The notes beneath the pieces are model-generated. The model was given only the letters and a program-made list of their open reading frames with translations. It had not been told where the DNA came from and made no database searches. DNA of 34,279 nt, taken from positions 1 to 34,279 of the forward strand of contig JAJZIY010000031.1 in assembly GCA_021828475.1 (NCBI GenBank), read 5' to 3'. The stretch's first letter is position 1; every line of letters starts with the position of its first letter. The DNA is from Actinomycetes bacterium. GTDB lineage: Bacteria; Actinomycetota; Acidimicrobiia; Acidimicrobiales; Palsa-688. The position numbers and the translations under genes are program-made. This document shows, piece by piece, positions 6,695 to 15,533 of the stretch.

Positions 6695-9600
6695 ATGAGC
6701 CACCGACGCTGGCAGTGGCAGGTACCGGCCGCTGTGGTGACACTGTCGATGTTCGTCGCTCTGTCAGCCCAACCTGGCGTACCGGGAGGGGCGGCACCGG
6801 TTGCCTGGCCGGCCGGTCGCCGGTCCGCCCAGGTCCAACGTCCCCCGGACGTGGTCCATCCCTCGGCGACACCGCCGCCGGTAGGCCCGGGCTACTGGCT
6901 GGCGGGACGTGACGGCGGGGTCTTCGCCTTCGGGAGCGCCGGCTTCTTCGGCAGCTCCGGCGGAGGGGGGAGCGGTCACGCAATTGCAGGGGTGAGCGCG
7001 ACGCCGGACGGCCGAGGCTACTGGCTCGTGTCCTCGTACGGCGCCGTGACGGCCTTCGGCAGCGCCCGCAACTTCGGCGGGGAGAACGGCCGCAAGCTCA
7101 ACGCGCCGATCGTAGGCATCACCCCCACCCCGCACGGGACAGGCTACTGGCTGGCCGGACGCGACGGCGGGGTCTTCGCCTTCGGGAGCGCGCGGTTCTT
7201 GGGCTCGAAAGGGCGCTCCCGGCCAGGCGCCCCCGTGGTCGCCATGGCGGCTACCCCGGACGGCGCAGGCTACTGGCTGGCTACCTCCAAGGGAGGCGTC
7301 TTTCATTTCGGTGATGCTCGCTACCTGGGCTCTCACGCGCCCTCGCCCCTCAGCGCCCCCGTGGTCGCCATGGCGGCTACCCCGGACGGCGCAGGCTACT
7401 GGCTGGTAACCGGCAAAGGTACGGTTTACCCCTTTGGCGACGCGCGCTCCTTCGGCCACCTCCACGCCCCTTCCGGGGCCTCGATAACCTCCATCACCCC
7501 CACTCCCGACGGAGCCGGCTACTGGCTGGCCGCCGCCAATGGCAGGGTCTTTGCCTTTGGTGACGCCACGAACAAGGGCTCGATGGGCGGCCGCAGGCTC
7601 CGCGGGCCGGTGATCGGGATCGCTGCCAACCCGCTGGCCGTACCCTCGAACGCGCTCAGCATCGTGACAAGGAGGCTGAGGCCGGCCGCCGTTTCGTCGC
7701 CTTACCAAGATCAGCTCAGCGCGGCAGGTGGGCTGCCTCCTTATTCGTGGGCCATTTCCGGGGGCCAGCTTCCCCCCGGCCTGGCCTTCGACAGTTCGCA
7801 CGGCCTGATCGAAGGCACCGTCGCCAGCCCGGCAGTGCAACCGCTCATAATCCGGGTCCAGGACAAGCGCGGGGCGGTCGCGACCACCTCCCTGACGCTG
7901 GTCGCCGGCCTCGCCCCGGTGCGCCCGCCAAGAGGCGAGGGAGCGCTGGCGGTTTCGGTCGACCAGCTGCCGGCGGGAGTGGCGGCCTCGGTCAGCGTTG
8001 CCGGCCCGCGTGGCTTCGAGCGTAGCTTGAGCGCAACAACCGAGATCGACCTCAGGCCCGGTACCTATGTGCTGTCGGCACGCAAAGTGGACGACGGGAC
8101 GGACACCTTCTACCCCGCTCTGACCGGCAGCCCGGTTCGGGTGAGCGCGGGCAGCGTGGCCGTCGTGGGTGTGAGTTACCTGACCGAGGTCGCCGACACG
8201 ACCAAAGTGGTCGGCCCGACCGCTCTTTCCGACCTACGGTCGTTCTCCGGCGAAACCCTCGTCTTCTCGCCCCCTCCGACGAGCCTGGCCGGCCTCCAAG
8301 CCGGCGATGTGGTGGTGGCCCGCCCCAGCACGGCGGCGCCTGACGGCTTCCTCCGGCGCGTGACGAGCGTCGCCCAGGTGGACGGTCAACTGGTACTGCG
8401 GACAGCCTTCGCCGGTCTCGCTCAAGCTGTGCCGCGGGCCTCCTTCAGTGTCAACTGGCCCGCGAGCCCGGTCAGCGCCAAGGAGATCAGCTTCCTCGCA
8501 CCGACGAGGGGGCCGGCTGGCGTACGAAGTGTGAAGGCCGCGCCGCTACGACCGCAGGGAAGCGGCGTCGGCGGTCCGTGCAGCCAGTCGTTCCCGTGCC
8601 AGTTCACGATGGGCCCCAAAGGTAAGCCGGCCTGCGGGTTTGCATCTGGGACCCAGGCGGCACAGCCGGGGGCGCCTCCGGTCTCGGTGGATGTCAGCCC
8701 CCGCTTCTCGGTGACGCCGCACTTCGACGCTTCCTACAGTTTCCCGACAACCCTGCAGGCGGACGCCTACGTCGTGGTGTCCGAGAGCGTCAGCATGAGC
8801 GCCACTGTCCAGCCCAACGTGGTGTGCCAGTACTCCAAAACGCTCTGGGGACCGCAGACGTTCGGCATCCCGGACATTGTCTTCTCCATCGGGCCCGTCC
8901 CGGTGGACTTCGCCTTCTTGCTGGAGATCGACGCCTCGATAAAGGCCCAGACGACCTCGCTAATCACCGTGCCGACCGAGACCCAGGGCTTCACGCTCAC
9001 CCAAGGCGTCCGTTACGACAGCCAGGCGAGCCCGAACTTCCAGGCGTACTGCACGTCGGACTGCGTCCAACAAGACAACCAGTTCAGCTCGCCGACGGGC
9101 AGCGGCTACCTGAAGGCGTCGATCGGCCCGAAGTTCACCTTCGCTCTCTACCACGTCGTGGGGCCCACGGCGGGCATCGACGGCTTCGTGCGGGCGGACC
9201 TGCAAAGCACGGCACCGACATGGGACGTAGGCATAGGTTTGGAGGCGAGCCTCGGCTTTCAGCTGGCGGTCCTCGGCTGGAAGCTGGCCTTCCAGGTGAC
9301 CATCCCGATACTCACGGCCTACCTGGCGTCAGAACCGCCCCAGTTCACCTCCACGACGCAGTTGCCGACCGACGAGACGGGATCGGTTGGCAAGCCCTAC
9401 AAGGCCTACTTGTCCGCTCTCGGCTTCAACAAACCGCCGATCACCTGGGGGCCCCCACCGGCGAGCACGCCAAAGTTACCCCTCCAATGGGGCCTCGGCA
9501 ACTGCCAGATCTCCGTGAACGGCGGTGATTACAACGGCTACATACCGGGCTCGGTGGCGAGCGGGGGCGGCCAACAGCGGGGCCAGTACGTGCTCGTCGG

Positions 9601-11464
9601 TGACGACGCCGAGTTCCCGAACGACGGTGTGGTGACGCTTCCTCCGGTGCCCGGTGCCGACGCCGGCATGACTCTCACATTCGACGTCCAGGTCACCGAC
9701 TCGCTCGGCCAGTGCAGCTCCGAGCCCGTTTCGCTCCCGATCATCGCCGGCCCTCACGACGAGAACTACCCGCTCGCCAACCCCGAGATAGGCCAGCCCT
9801 ACGTCAACTACCTCCAGGCCGCCATGTGGGGGTTCTACAACCCGACTCAGGGCGGCACGCCTCCGTACACCTGCCCTGCGCCGCCAGCCGCCGTGCGTCA
9901 CTACAACAACGGCAACGTGACCTACTACCCCAACGACCCTACGTACCCGTACTTCGCCGACGGGATCGGCCTCTCGGTCTCGCAGAGCCCGGCCGACCAG
10001 ACCTACAACGACGCCGGCCAGGCGGTGGGGCCCGACTGCACGATCAGAGGGACGGTGCCTGCATCGGTCGACCCCTCCGTCGCCTCCAAAGGGCTGGACC
10101 AGCCGCTGTACGTAGTGGACGCCAGGTCCGGCACGGCCTGGGACACGCTCCAGATGGGCCCGGTGGCCGAGCCGCTCGAGTTCTGCGACTACCAGAGCGC
10201 GACCGGCGCCTGCCCACCGTGGCCACTCCAGTCGCAGCAACCAGGCATCGTCACCGCCGAGCAGGGGGTCGCGTTTTCCAGCCCGATCAAGGCTGCCTAC
10301 GGCGTGCCCCTCGACCAGGGCACAGGGGCGAGCTCCACTTACTCGTACCTGCTGGGCAGCGCCTGCGGGCAGACCGGCTATGCGACGCCGCCCGGGATCT
10401 CCATCGGTACCGACGGGGTTCTCTCGGGCACCCCCACGCAGACGGGCTCCTACAGGTTCCCCGTCCAGGCCGTCGACGAGGCGGCGGCCTGCGCCTGGAC
10501 GTGGGCGTACATGCAGATCGTGAGCCCGGTCACGACCGGCGCCGCTTCCCTACCGCCGGCCGAAGTGGGCGTGCCCTACCGGAGCGGTCCCTTGGACGCC
10601 TCCGGAGGCGCGGCACCCTACGGGTGGCAGGTCACCTCGGTGACCGGTCAGCGCGCCAGCACAGTCCCATTGCCCATCGGCCTTTCGGTCGACTCCGCCT
10701 CCGGCGAGATCACGGGCACCCCGGGAGCCGGAAGCAACGGGCCCGGCCAGACCGACCCTCAGCCCGGGACGGCCGGCAGCTACCAGGTGGAGTTCACCGT
10801 CGCGGACGGCGCCGGCGGCACCGCCAGCGAGACGCTCCCTCTCGTGGTCGCCCCTCCCATCCAGATCACGAGCCCGGTCCAGCTGCCTCCATCGACAAAG
10901 GGCCGCCAATACGAGGCCCGGCTCCTCTCTTCGGGCGGGACGGGGCACGACAGGTGGTCCCTCGTGAACGGCTCCCTGCCCACAGGCCTCTCGCTCTCGC
11001 GGGGGGGCTGGTCACGGGAACCCCGGCCAGTAGCGCCAGGACCGAGATCGCCTACGTCCAGGTCACCGACAGCGCGGGGGGCAAAGCCCTGGCAGCCTTC
11101 GTGGTGCCGGTCGGGGTGGCAGTCACGACCACCACCCTCGACGATGCTGAGGTGGGCGTCGCCTATTCTTTCGCCTTGCGGGCCGGCGGAGGGACGCCCG
11201 GTTACACGTGGCGCCTTGCAGTGGGCTCCGGGCCGTTACCCGACGGGTTGGTGCTGTCGACCGGCGGGGTGCTGGCCGGGACCCCCGCCGCTGCTTCCTC
11301 GGGCGCGTACCCGATTGCGGTGCAGGTGCGAGATGCCGGCCAGGGCAGCTGGACAGCGCAGTTCACCGTCGAAGTCGCTGCGCACCCGGCCGTCGAGGCC
11401 GATATGTTGGCAGCGGATCTCTCCCGTGGTTACTCCTTCGCCCCTGAGGTCTTGGGGGGAGTAG
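6695..11464 (+). CDS. Giant secreted repeat protein, N-terminal part (frame breaks at about 11001-11007)
   Basis: The frame has 1589 codons, but homologous-looking sequence ends near residue 1436. Residues 1-30 are a Sec-type signal peptide (basic MSHRRW, hydrophobic core VVTLSMFVAL). Residues 66-300 hold six 42-residue repeats, with GYWL at 66, 108, 150, 192, 234 and 275, each followed by a VFAFGSA-like strand; this resembles repeat families common in Acidimicrobiia cell-envelope proteins. From about 340 there is a putative Ig-like (He_PIG) module (PPYSWAISGGQLPPGL). A long unique region at about 420-900 follows, then further Ig-like modules. At a run of seven G the good reading moves to another frame that continues to 13893; after it this frame becomes Pro/Arg-rich. 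No enzymatic domain is recognised. Role is probably adhesion or cell-surface structure. Confidence 0.75.
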   Translation: MSHRRWQWQVPAAVVTLSMFVALSAQPGVPGGAAPVAWPAGRRSAQVQRPPDVVHPSATPPPVGPGYWLAGRDGGVFAFGSAGFFGSSGGGGSGHAIAGVSATPDGRGYWLVSSYGAVTAFGSARNFGGENGRKLNAPIVGITPTPHGTGYWLAGRDGGVFAFGSARFLGSKGRSRPGAPVVAMAATPDGAGYWLATSKGGVFHFGDARYLGSHAPSPLSAPVVAMAATPDGAGYWLVTGKGTVYPFGDARSFGHLHAPSGASITSITPTPDGAGYWLAAANGRVFAFGDATNKGSMGGRRLRGPVIGIAANPLAVPSNALSIVTRRLRPAAVSSPYQDQLSAAGGLPPYSWAISGGQLPPGLAFDSSHGLIEGTVASPAVQPLIIRVQDKRGAVATTSLTLVAGLAPVRPPRGEGALAVSVDQLPAGVAASVSVAGPRGFERSLSATTEIDLRPGTYVLSARKVDDGTDTFYPALTGSPVRVSAGSVAVVGVSYLTEVADTTKVVGPTALSDLRSFSGETLVFSPPPTSLAGLQAGDVVVARPSTAAPDGFLRRVTSVAQVDGQLVLRTAFAGLAQAVPRASFSVNWPASPVSAKEISFLAPTRGPAGVRSVKAAPLRPQGSGVGGPCSQSFPCQFTMGPKGKPACGFASGTQAAQPGAPPVSVDVSPRFSVTPHFDASYSFPTTLQADAYVVVSESVSMSATVQPNVVCQYSKTLWGPQTFGIPDIVFSIGPVPVDFAFLLEIDASIKAQTTSLITVPTETQGFTLTQGVRYDSQASPNFQAYCTSDCVQQDNQFSSPTGSGYLKASIGPKFTFALYHVVGPTAGIDGFVRADLQSTAPTWDVGIGLEASLGFQLAVLGWKLAFQVTIPILTAYLASEPPQFTSTTQLPTDETGSVGKPYKAYLSALGFNKPPITWGPPPASTPKLPLQWGLGNCQISVNGGDYNGYIPGSVASGGGQQRGQYVLVGDDAEFPNDGVVTLPPVPGADAGMTLTFDVQVTDSLGQCSSEPVSLPIIAGPHDENYPLANPEIGQPYVNYLQAAMWGFYNPTQGGTPPYTCPAPPAAVRHYNNGNVTYYPNDPTYPYFADGIGLSVSQSPADQTYNDAGQAVGPDCTIRGTVPASVDPSVASKGLDQPLYVVDARSGTAWDTLQMGPVAEPLEFCDYQSATGACPPWPLQSQQPGIVTAEQGVAFSSPIKAAYGVPLDQGTGASSTYSYLLGSACGQTGYATPPGISIGTDGVLSGTPTQTGSYRFPVQAVDEAAACAWTWAYMQIVSPVTTGAASLPPAEVGVPYRSGPLDASGGAAPYGWQVTSVTGQRASTVPLPIGLSVDSASGEITGTPGAGSNGPGQTDPQPGTAGSYQVEFTVADGAGGTASETLPLVVAPPIQITSPVQLPPSTKGRQYEARLLSSGGTGHDRWSLVNGSLPTGLSLSRGGWSREPRPVAPGPRSPTSRSPTARGAKPWQPSWCRSGWQSRPPPSTMLRWASPILSPCGPAEGRPVTRGALQWAPGRYPTGWCCRPAGCWPGPPPLLPRARTRLRCRCEMPARAAGQRSSPSKSLRTRPSRPICWQRISPVVTPSPLRSWGE
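7227..7405 (+). repeat. Near-identical DNA copies inside the GYWL repeat region
   Basis: A segment of about 50 bases (GCGCCCCCGTGGTCGCCATG through GGCTACTGGCTG) occurs identically near 7227-7279 and 7353-7405, exactly 126 bases apart, which is one 42-residue protein repeat. Identity at the DNA level points to recent duplication or gene conversion between neighbouring repeats. Confidence 0.75.
11001..11007 (+). other. Frameshift at a seven-G homopolymer within the giant gene
   Basis: Codons before the run read SLSRGG in the upstream frame, and the downstream frame picks up LVTGTP, a typical Ig-like repeat ending. Adding one G restores one continuous product of about 2399 aa from 6695 to 13893. 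The cause may be a sequencing error, a true mutation, slippage-based switching, or -1 ribosomal frameshifting; the sequence alone cannot decide. Confidence 0.8.
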
Positions 11465-13893
11465 GGCCGTTCACCTGGAGCGTCGTCCCCGGTCATGGGC
11501 CCTTGCCGCCAGGGTTGTCCCTCGACGCCAAGGGCGCGACAACCGGGACGGCCGGGATGGTCTACGGCACGCCGAGCGCCCTCGGCAACTACAGCTTCGA
11601 GCTGGAGGTAACCGACGCCGACGGCCAGAGCGCCACCGGCTCTGCTTCCATCTCGGTGCTGAGCGACCCGACCGTCACAACCTCCTACCTCCCGGACGGT
11701 AACGCCGGGGTGCCGTACAGCGCGGCGCTCGTGGCAGCCGGCGGCGTGACTACGTCGTCCGAACCGTACACGTGGTCCCTGGCTCCGGGCGAGAGCCTCC
11801 CACCAGGCGTGCTCCTGACACCGGACGGGACGCTCTACGGCACGCCGGAGGCCATCGCCGGTGGGACCGCGACCGTGCTGGACGTATGGGTGCGGGACTA
11901 CTGGGGCGCGACGGCCACTGCCGCCGTCGGGCTCCGCATCGACCTGCCGCTCGGGCTCTCCGCCCTGTCCTGGCCCGAAGGCGAGGTAGGCCTGCCCTAC
12001 TGGGCGCAGACCGAGCCCGAAGGCGGCTATGCCCCCTATCGCTGGGACAGCGTTGGGGCGCCCCCGACCGGCTTGGCCGTGAGTGGCGGCAACACGCTGT
12101 CCGGCACGCCGACGCAGGCGGGCTACGACGCGGCCTTCGTGCTGTGCGCCACCGACAGCACCGGTACTCCGGGCTGCACCTCACCCGGAGTCGAGATCGC
12201 CCCCGCCCTCGAGGTGGGGACAGCCGCGCTCCCAAGCGAACCTGGAGGTCAAAGCTTCTCGTTGCAGTTGGAGGCGACCGGGGGGGTCCTTGGCACCGTC
12301 GGGTACACCTGGTCGCTACCTGCTTCGGCCACTGCGCAGGGCTACCCGTTGCCACCCTGGCTGTCCCTCACCGGCGATGGTCGTCTCATCGGGGACGCCC
12401 CTGTCGGCACCGCCGGCGAGAGCTTCGAGGTGCCGGCGCAGGTCAACGACGCGGCTGGTGCCTCCGCAACGGCGACCCTGACGCTTGCCATAGTCCCGGC
12501 TCCGTCACCGACAACGCCTACGCCTGGGACAACGACGTCCACCACTACGGCCGGAGCGACGACCACGACGGCACCGGGGGGCACGACCACCACGGCGGTG
12601 TCCTCGACAACTGCGGTCTCCTCGACAACTGCGGTGTCCTCGACCACCACCGGTTTGCCCGACCTGACCATGGCGACGGTCTCCGTGGCGCCCACGTCGG
12701 CACAGGCCGGCGCCGCCGTCCAGATGTCGTGGACGGTGGACAACTCGGGCAGCGCGCCCGCTTCAGGCAGCTGGGAGGACGCTGTCTACCTGGGCGTGAC
12801 GCCGGGTGCAACCACGAACCTGCTCCAGCTCTTCGCCGAACCGGCAAGCTCGCCAGTCGGAGCGGGTAGCAGCTACTCCGACACCGAGCCCGTGACCATC
12901 CCCGCAGGGACGAGCGCCGGCAGCTACTACCTGACGGTAGTGGCCGACTCCAACGGGGCCCTGGCCGTCTCGTCCACTGCAAACAGCTCGGGCTCGGCCG
13001 CCATCACGCTCACCGCGCCAGCGGCCCAACCCGCGCTGCGGGCGGTGGCGTCCGAACTTGGCAACGCGGGAGCTATCGCCGTCGGGGACGGGGGGACGAT
13101 CGTCACCTACGACGGCAGCTCCTGGACGGCGCGCAGCTCCGGTACCACCGACAACCTCTACGGCGTGGCCTACGACGGCACGGGCAGCTCGGACGCCTGG
13201 GCCGTCGGTGCGCACGGCACCGTGCTGGCCACGACGGACAATGGTTCGTCCTGGGCTGCAGAGTCCTCGGCCACCACCCAGGACCTCTACGCTATTTCGT
13301 GCCCTTACATCACGACCTGTTGGGCCGTGGGCGCGGGTGGCACGGTCCTCGACACAACCAATGGCACGACATGGAAGCTCCAGACGTCCGGGACGAGCAA
13401 CGACCTATACGCAGTGAGCTGCTCCTCGGCGTCGGACTGTTGGGCAGCCGGCGCCAACGGCGTCATTGTCGCCACCGCTGATGGCGGCACGTCCTGGAAC
13501 GCTCAGGTCTCTGGCACGACCGAACCGCTGTACGGCATCTCCTGCGCGGGCCCTGCAGGGTGCTGGGCTGTCGGCGCCGCGGGCACGATCGTCTCGACGT
13601 ACCAGGGCTCGGGTGGCGGCTCGGGTTGGAACACGGAAGCCAGCGGCACAACCTCCGACCTGTACGCAGTGGACGTGGGGGGGTACTGCGGGGTAGCACC
13701 ATTTTCGGACTGCGCCTACGCCGTCGGTGCAGGGGGCTCCATCCTCTACTACGGGACGTCAGGGTGGGTCGCAGCGTCGTCCGGGACTACCCGGGACCTC
13801 TACGCCCTCAGCTATCTCGGGCCGTACTTCACCCAGTACGCGGCAGTTGGTGCCGATGACACCGAGGTGACGGGTGTACCTCTAGGCGCCTGA
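11008..13893 (+). CDS. Giant secreted repeat protein, C-terminal part (continuation after frameshift)
   Basis: About 961 residues are read in the frame that takes over after the G run. They begin with several Ig-like (He_PIG) modules of the pattern G.GPLPDGLVLS...G.L.GTP. A Thr/Ser-rich linker follows (nucleotides about 12515-12660, repeated AVSSTT), then a CARDB-like domain (DLTMATVSVAPTSAQAGAAV). The C-terminus is a set of beta-propeller-like repeats with the core WAVGA.GT, about every 40-45 residues from 13070 to the end. It has no LPXTG motif or C-terminal membrane anchor, so attachment, if any, is not by sortase. The nearest in-frame internal start is the GTG at 11101, but no ribosome binding site supports separate translation. 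Best seen as the second half of the gene starting at 6695. Confidence 0.7.
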   Translation: MVTGTPASSARTEIAYVQVTDSAGGKALAAFVVPVGVAVTTTTLDDAEVGVAYSFALRAGGGTPGYTWRLAVGSGPLPDGLVLSTGGVLAGTPAAASSGAYPIAVQVRDAGQGSWTAQFTVEVAAHPAVEADMLAADLSRGYSFAPEVLGGVGPFTWSVVPGHGPLPPGLSLDAKGATTGTAGMVYGTPSALGNYSFELEVTDADGQSATGSASISVLSDPTVTTSYLPDGNAGVPYSAALVAAGGVTTSSEPYTWSLAPGESLPPGVLLTPDGTLYGTPEAIAGGTATVLDVWVRDYWGATATAAVGLRIDLPLGLSALSWPEGEVGLPYWAQTEPEGGYAPYRWDSVGAPPTGLAVSGGNTLSGTPTQAGYDAAFVLCATDSTGTPGCTSPGVEIAPALEVGTAALPSEPGGQSFSLQLEATGGVLGTVGYTWSLPASATAQGYPLPPWLSLTGDGRLIGDAPVGTAGESFEVPAQVNDAAGASATATLTLAIVPAPSPTTPTPGTTTSTTTAGATTTTAPGGTTTTAVSSTTAVSSTTAVSSTTTGLPDLTMATVSVAPTSAQAGAAVQMSWTVDNSGSAPASGSWEDAVYLGVTPGATTNLLQLFAEPASSPVGAGSSYSDTEPVTIPAGTSAGSYYLTVVADSNGALAVSSTANSSGSAAITLTAPAAQPALRAVASELGNAGAIAVGDGGTIVTYDGSSWTARSSGTTDNLYGVAYDGTGSSDAWAVGAHGTVLATTDNGSSWAAESSATTQDLYAISCPYITTCWAVGAGGTVLDTTNGTTWKLQTSGTSNDLYAVSCSSASDCWAAGANGVIVATADGGTSWNAQVSGTTEPLYGISCAGPAGCWAVGAAGTIVSTYQGSGGGSGWNTEASGTTSDLYAVDVGGYCGVAPFSDCAYAVGAGGSILYYGTSGWVAASSGTTRDLYALSYLGPYFTQYAAVGADDTEVTGVPLGA

Positions 13894-13897
13894 TCAC

Positions 13898-13980
13898 CAG
13901 CTCCTTGGACCTGACAACGGCCAGCTCCTTGGACCTGACAACGGGCAGCTCCTTGGACCGGACAACGGGCAGCTCCTTGC
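13898..13980. repeat. 24-bp tandem repeat, about 3.5 copies
   Basis: The units start at 13898, 13922 and 13946 with a partial copy at 13970. The unit begins CAGCTCCTTGGACC and ends GACAACGGS; copies differ at one or two bases. It lies between the stop of the giant gene and the convergent small gene ending at 14003. There are no spacers, so it is not CRISPR. It may act as a transcription barrier between convergent genes or be neutral. Confidence 0.8.
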
Positions 13981-14002
13981 GGGGACCACCGCCAGACCCG
14001 GT

Positions 14003-14311
14003 TCAGGACGTGAGCGTCTTGACGAAGGCGCTGCCCCCGTTGACAGTGGCACGCCCGAGGCGCTCGGCACCCTTGAACGTCGCCCAGCCGAGGCGCCGTC
14101 CGAGCTCGCTGCCGACGGTCGCGCCCACGACGGCACCGAGGACCGGGCCCAGCACAGGCACGGGTACCAGCGACCTGGTCATGACGGCCCCCGTGATCCC
14201 TCCGGCCACGGACCCGGCTCTCCTCGCCACCCTCTCGGCGGCCTGTACGTCCCAGCTCTCGGCCCGTTCCCGCCGGTCCGCGTGCTCCTGGCTCCCGGTG
14301 TTGTCTTCCAC
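14003..14311 (-). CDS. Small glycine-rich protein of unknown function
   Basis: This is a 102-aa protein started at the GTG at 14311, which has AAGGAGG seven bases upstream; longer versions lack such a site. The N-terminal third is charged (EDNTGSQEHADRRER). The middle carries a glycine-zipper-like hydrophobic segment with repeated small residues (GSVAGGITGAVMT, then GPVLGAVVGATVGSELG), and the C-terminus is GWATFKGAERLGRATVNGG. Such segments can insert into membranes or self-associate, but the family is not recognised. It may form an operon with the DUF1918 gene upstream (gap of 134 bases). Confidence 0.65.
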   Translation of the reverse strand: MEDNTGSQEHADRRERAESWDVQAAERVARRAGSVAGGITGAVMTRSLVPVPVLGPVLGAVVGATVGSELGRRLGWATFKGAERLGRATVNGGSAFVKTLTS

Positions 14312-14445
14312 GGTCGTCCTCCTTGTCCGCTGGACGAGGCTCAACGTAACACCGTGCGCACGGGAGGCACTCTCGGGGATCGCCCTGGTGCTGCCCTGAA
14401 CCGGCCGGCCGCCTGCGCCCGGCTCCCCAGGGTCTACCGACGCCG

Positions 14446-14646
14446 TCAGGGCGTAGCCGGGTGCGCCATGTGCTGCACGACTGCGTCCGGGCCCGGGAAG
14501 AACAGGTTCTCGTGCCCGTCCGACCAACGGACCACGTACGGGGGTTGCCCGCCGGCGCCGTGCACCTCGACGATCTTTCCCCGGCGCCCCTTCTCGGCGA
14601 CGTGCCTACCACGGACCTCGATATGGTCACCTACCACTGCGTACAC
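14446..14646 (-). CDS. DUF1918 domain small protein
   Basis: This is a 66-aa protein whose GTG at 14646 has GAGGAGG seven bases upstream. It reads as a small beta-rich domain with GDHIEVRGRHV, GRRGKIVEV and PPYVVRWSDGHENLFFPGPD, matching DUF1918, a family widespread in actinobacteria. The fold resembles small SH3-like barrels and the biochemical role is unknown. It is complete, has normal length, and is transcribed toward the glycine-rich gene at 14003-14311. Confidence 0.85.
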   Translation of the reverse strand: MYAVVGDHIEVRGRHVAEKGRRGKIVEVHGAGGQPPYVVRWSDGHENLFFPGPDAVVQHMAHPATP

Positions 14647-15220
14647 GGTCGCCCTCCTCGCTGTCCTCTCACCGGTCGATCTTCATTCGCGGGGCGGTCG
14701 CCGGAGTGGAGGCCGGGCGTAGACGAGGTGGAGAACGAGTGGGCGGCGCGATACCGGGCGCGCTCACCGCGCTTCGCTGTGAACGATCGCCGGCGCTGGT
14801 CGGCGGCTACAGGCTGGCCGCCCACCGCTGGTCCGACGTCACCGGTCGGCAGCGAGACCGCGCGCAGCGCCAGCGGCCGGGCGGCTCGTGCAGCCGCTCC
14901 CAGAGCCGCACACGGGTGCTCCGGCCCCACCACAGTTAGCTTGGAGGGGTGCCCGGTATGAAAGCTGCTCCGCTCCATCCGGGCAGGCGCACACCGCCGG
15001 GACGGGCCCCAATGCGAGCGTCCAGCGCCCGCGTCGGGCAGGCGGCCCCGAAGCGCACGGTGCTCGGCGCCGGCACGACCTCCATGGCCCGCGTCGGACG
15101 GGCGGCCCACGGGGAGCGGTGCAGCGACGGTCACGCGGGCGCCAGGGCCCGCTTCGGGCGAGCCCGCGTCGTGCGGGCGGCCCGGGTGGGCCCTGGGCCC
15201 TGGTCGGCCGGGCGGCCCAG
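14647..15220. other. Non-coding interval with hairpin repeats
   Basis: No frame here looks like a protein; all are Arg/Ala/Gly-rich. Between 15027 and about 15183 a hairpin-forming core, GCCCGCGTCGGGC and variants, recurs at 15027, 15087, 15147 and 15162. The first three are exactly 60 bases apart and most copies are followed by GGGCGGCCC-like sequence. The first part (14647-15020) shows nothing recognisable. Confidence 0.5.
15027..15183. repeat. 60-bp-period hairpin repeat
   Basis: Each copy contains an inverted repeat, GCCCG-CGT-CGGGC in the first copy and slightly changed in the others, followed by a GGCGGCCC tail in copies one, two and four. It lies upstream of the small membrane protein gene at 15221. 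Confidence 0.6.
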
Positions 15221-15493
15221 GTGAACGCCGTCACTGTCTACGGGGTCGTCGTCCTCGTCTTCATGATGGGCATGTACGCCCTGGAGGGCAGGCACCGCCG
15301 CTACGTCGCCGCTTTCGCCCTCGGCTGTGCCCTTTCCTCGATCTACGGTTTCGTATCGGGGGCATGGCCCTTCGGGGCGGTCGAGGCGGTCTGGTGCCTC
15401 GTCGCGCTGCGCCGCTACCTCACCAGCCGCCCGGTGCCTGCAGCCGGGCCGATCGGGCCCGGGGACGCCTCCGGGCACGCAGCGGCGCGCTGA
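15221..15493 (+). CDS. Small two-helix membrane protein, unknown family
   Basis: This 90-aa protein probably starts at the GTG at 15221; the ATG at 15263 is an alternative. There are two predicted membrane helices, TVYGVVVLVFMMGMYAL (about residues 4-20) and the region AAFALGCALSSIYGFVSGAW (about 29-48), with a third amphipathic stretch, VEAVWCLVALRRYL. The pattern (glycine-containing helix, then a Trp-Pro-Phe-Gly-x-x-Glu element) resembles small uncharacterised membrane proteins of high-GC actinobacteria. No function can be assigned. Upstream extensions of this frame run through the repeat region and are unlikely to be real. It converges on the GDT1-family gene, with 40 bases between their ends. 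Confidence 0.65.
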   Translation: MNAVTVYGVVVLVFMMGMYALEGRHRRYVAAFALGCALSSIYGFVSGAWPFGAVEAVWCLVALRRYLTSRPVPAAGPIGPGDASGHAAAR

Positions 15494-15533
15494 ACGTTCG
15501 AGGCAGAGCCGTGCGCAGCCCGGCACGGACCCC

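Noticed and set aside
9712-11000. First part of a plus-strand frame that later becomes the real C-terminal half of the giant protein
   Set aside because: Before the G run this frame is Arg/Pro-rich noise while the other frame has good Ig-like modules; only the part from 11008 is accepted.
14888-15220. N-terminal extension of the small membrane protein gene
   Set aside because: It runs through the 60-bp hairpin repeats and has no protein-like composition; the GTG at 15221 gives a sensible two-helix protein.
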